Shown here: positions 63,861 through 64,000 of the stretch, piece after piece | Numbering within the stretch: the stretch's first letter is position 1 | Layout: every line of letters begins with the position of its first letter | Source of the DNA: Marinobacter salarius | Lineage (GTDB): Bacteria > Pseudomonadota > Gammaproteobacteria > Pseudomonadales > Oleiphilaceae | Length of the DNA: 64,000 nt | Direction of reading: 5' to 3' | Assembly: GCF_032922745.1 (NCBI RefSeq) | Contig: NZ_CP136693.1 | Span: forward strand, 744,001 to 808,000 | Program-made: the position numbers and the translations under genes | The notes under the pieces: model-generated | Seen by the model: only the letters and a program-made list of their open reading frames with translations | Databases searched by the model: none | What the model was told of the DNA's origin: nothing

Positions 63861-64000
63861 ATGAAAATTGTACGAGTTCAGGACATCATCGGCACCGAGC
63901 GCGAAGTATCAGGGCCGGGCTGGACCAGCCGCCGCATGCTGTTGAAGAAAGACGGCATGGGCTTTTCATTCCACGAGACCATCATCCCTGCGGGCGCCGA
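63861..64000 (+). CDS. ectC: EctC-like ectoine synthase, N-terminal part (partial)
   Basis: First 46 codons only. MKIVRVQDIIGTEREV and RRMLLKKDGMGFSFHETIIP match the start of EctC, the cupin that closes N-acetyl-diaminobutyrate to ectoine. GAGGG lies 6 bases before the ATG. ectA and ectB are not upstream, as they would be in a normal ectABC operon, so it is either a stand-alone ectC or the head of another unit. The wording differs from typical operon-borne EctC. Confidence 0.75.
   Translation, partial: MKIVRVQDIIGTEREVSGPGWTSRRMLLKKDGMGFSFHETIIPAGA

Overview
The window is a stretch of ordinary chromosome from a gammaproteobacterium that looks like Marinobacter or a close relative. The signs are an OprI-type alanine-zipper lipoprotein, a monomeric NADP isocitrate dehydrogenase, an ectoine-synthase-type gene, a TRAP uptake system, Fur-controlled siderophore uptake, moderately high GC and dense gene packing. 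No rRNA, tRNA, insertion sequence, prophage or CRISPR array was seen. The genus is an inference from gene content.

Layout: 1-2450 holds the end of a FecCD-type permease facing a Fur-box-controlled TonB receptor. 2448-9744 is a complete NAD-dependent formate dehydrogenase operon (fdsG-fdsB-fdsA-fdhD-fdsD) with its divergent regulator fdsR. 9756-19555 has mixed housekeeping genes: PEBP-like protein, ankyrin protein, RlmA, a spermidine-synthase-like protein, an orphan NosR-type flavin/iron-sulfur protein, a TetR regulator with a divergent AhpD-like gene, NDH-2 and a K+/H+ antiporter. 19644-24226 concerns the envelope: two L,D-transpeptidases, the OprI lipoprotein and a slipin/NfeD pair. 24271-28401 holds a Gdt1-type Mn exporter behind a yybP-ykoY riboswitch, a MarR/DHA2 pair and another MFS carrier. 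28709-36797 holds an orphan BrxR/CapW-like WYL repressor, a secreted nuclease, a hydrolase with an AraC regulator, queC/queE, a 3'-5' exonuclease and a small gene behind an attenuator-like leader. 36822-46491 is signalling: a hybrid histidine kinase, a membrane protein and a single-domain response regulator in one operon, then a diguanylate cyclase. 46676-48919 is icd.

49311-59548 is the most coherent system, a 3-hydroxybutyrate utilisation regulon. A secreted 3HB-oligomer hydrolase, a TRAP transporter (dctPQM), 3-hydroxybutyrate dehydrogenase and acetoacetyl-CoA synthetase lie on one strand with a PAS-AAA+-Fis sigma-54 activator. Both transcription units have a recognisable -24/-12 promoter, and upstream of each lie tandem 18-bp palindromes of the form TGTCCTG-N4-CAGGACA. 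I infer that these are the activator's binding sites.

The end of the window holds an esterase lipoprotein, a DUF6164-like protein, a DUF2868/DUF3482 pair (membrane protein plus GTPase) and the start of a stand-alone EctC-like gene. All function calls come from reading motifs by eye; none was checked by database search.
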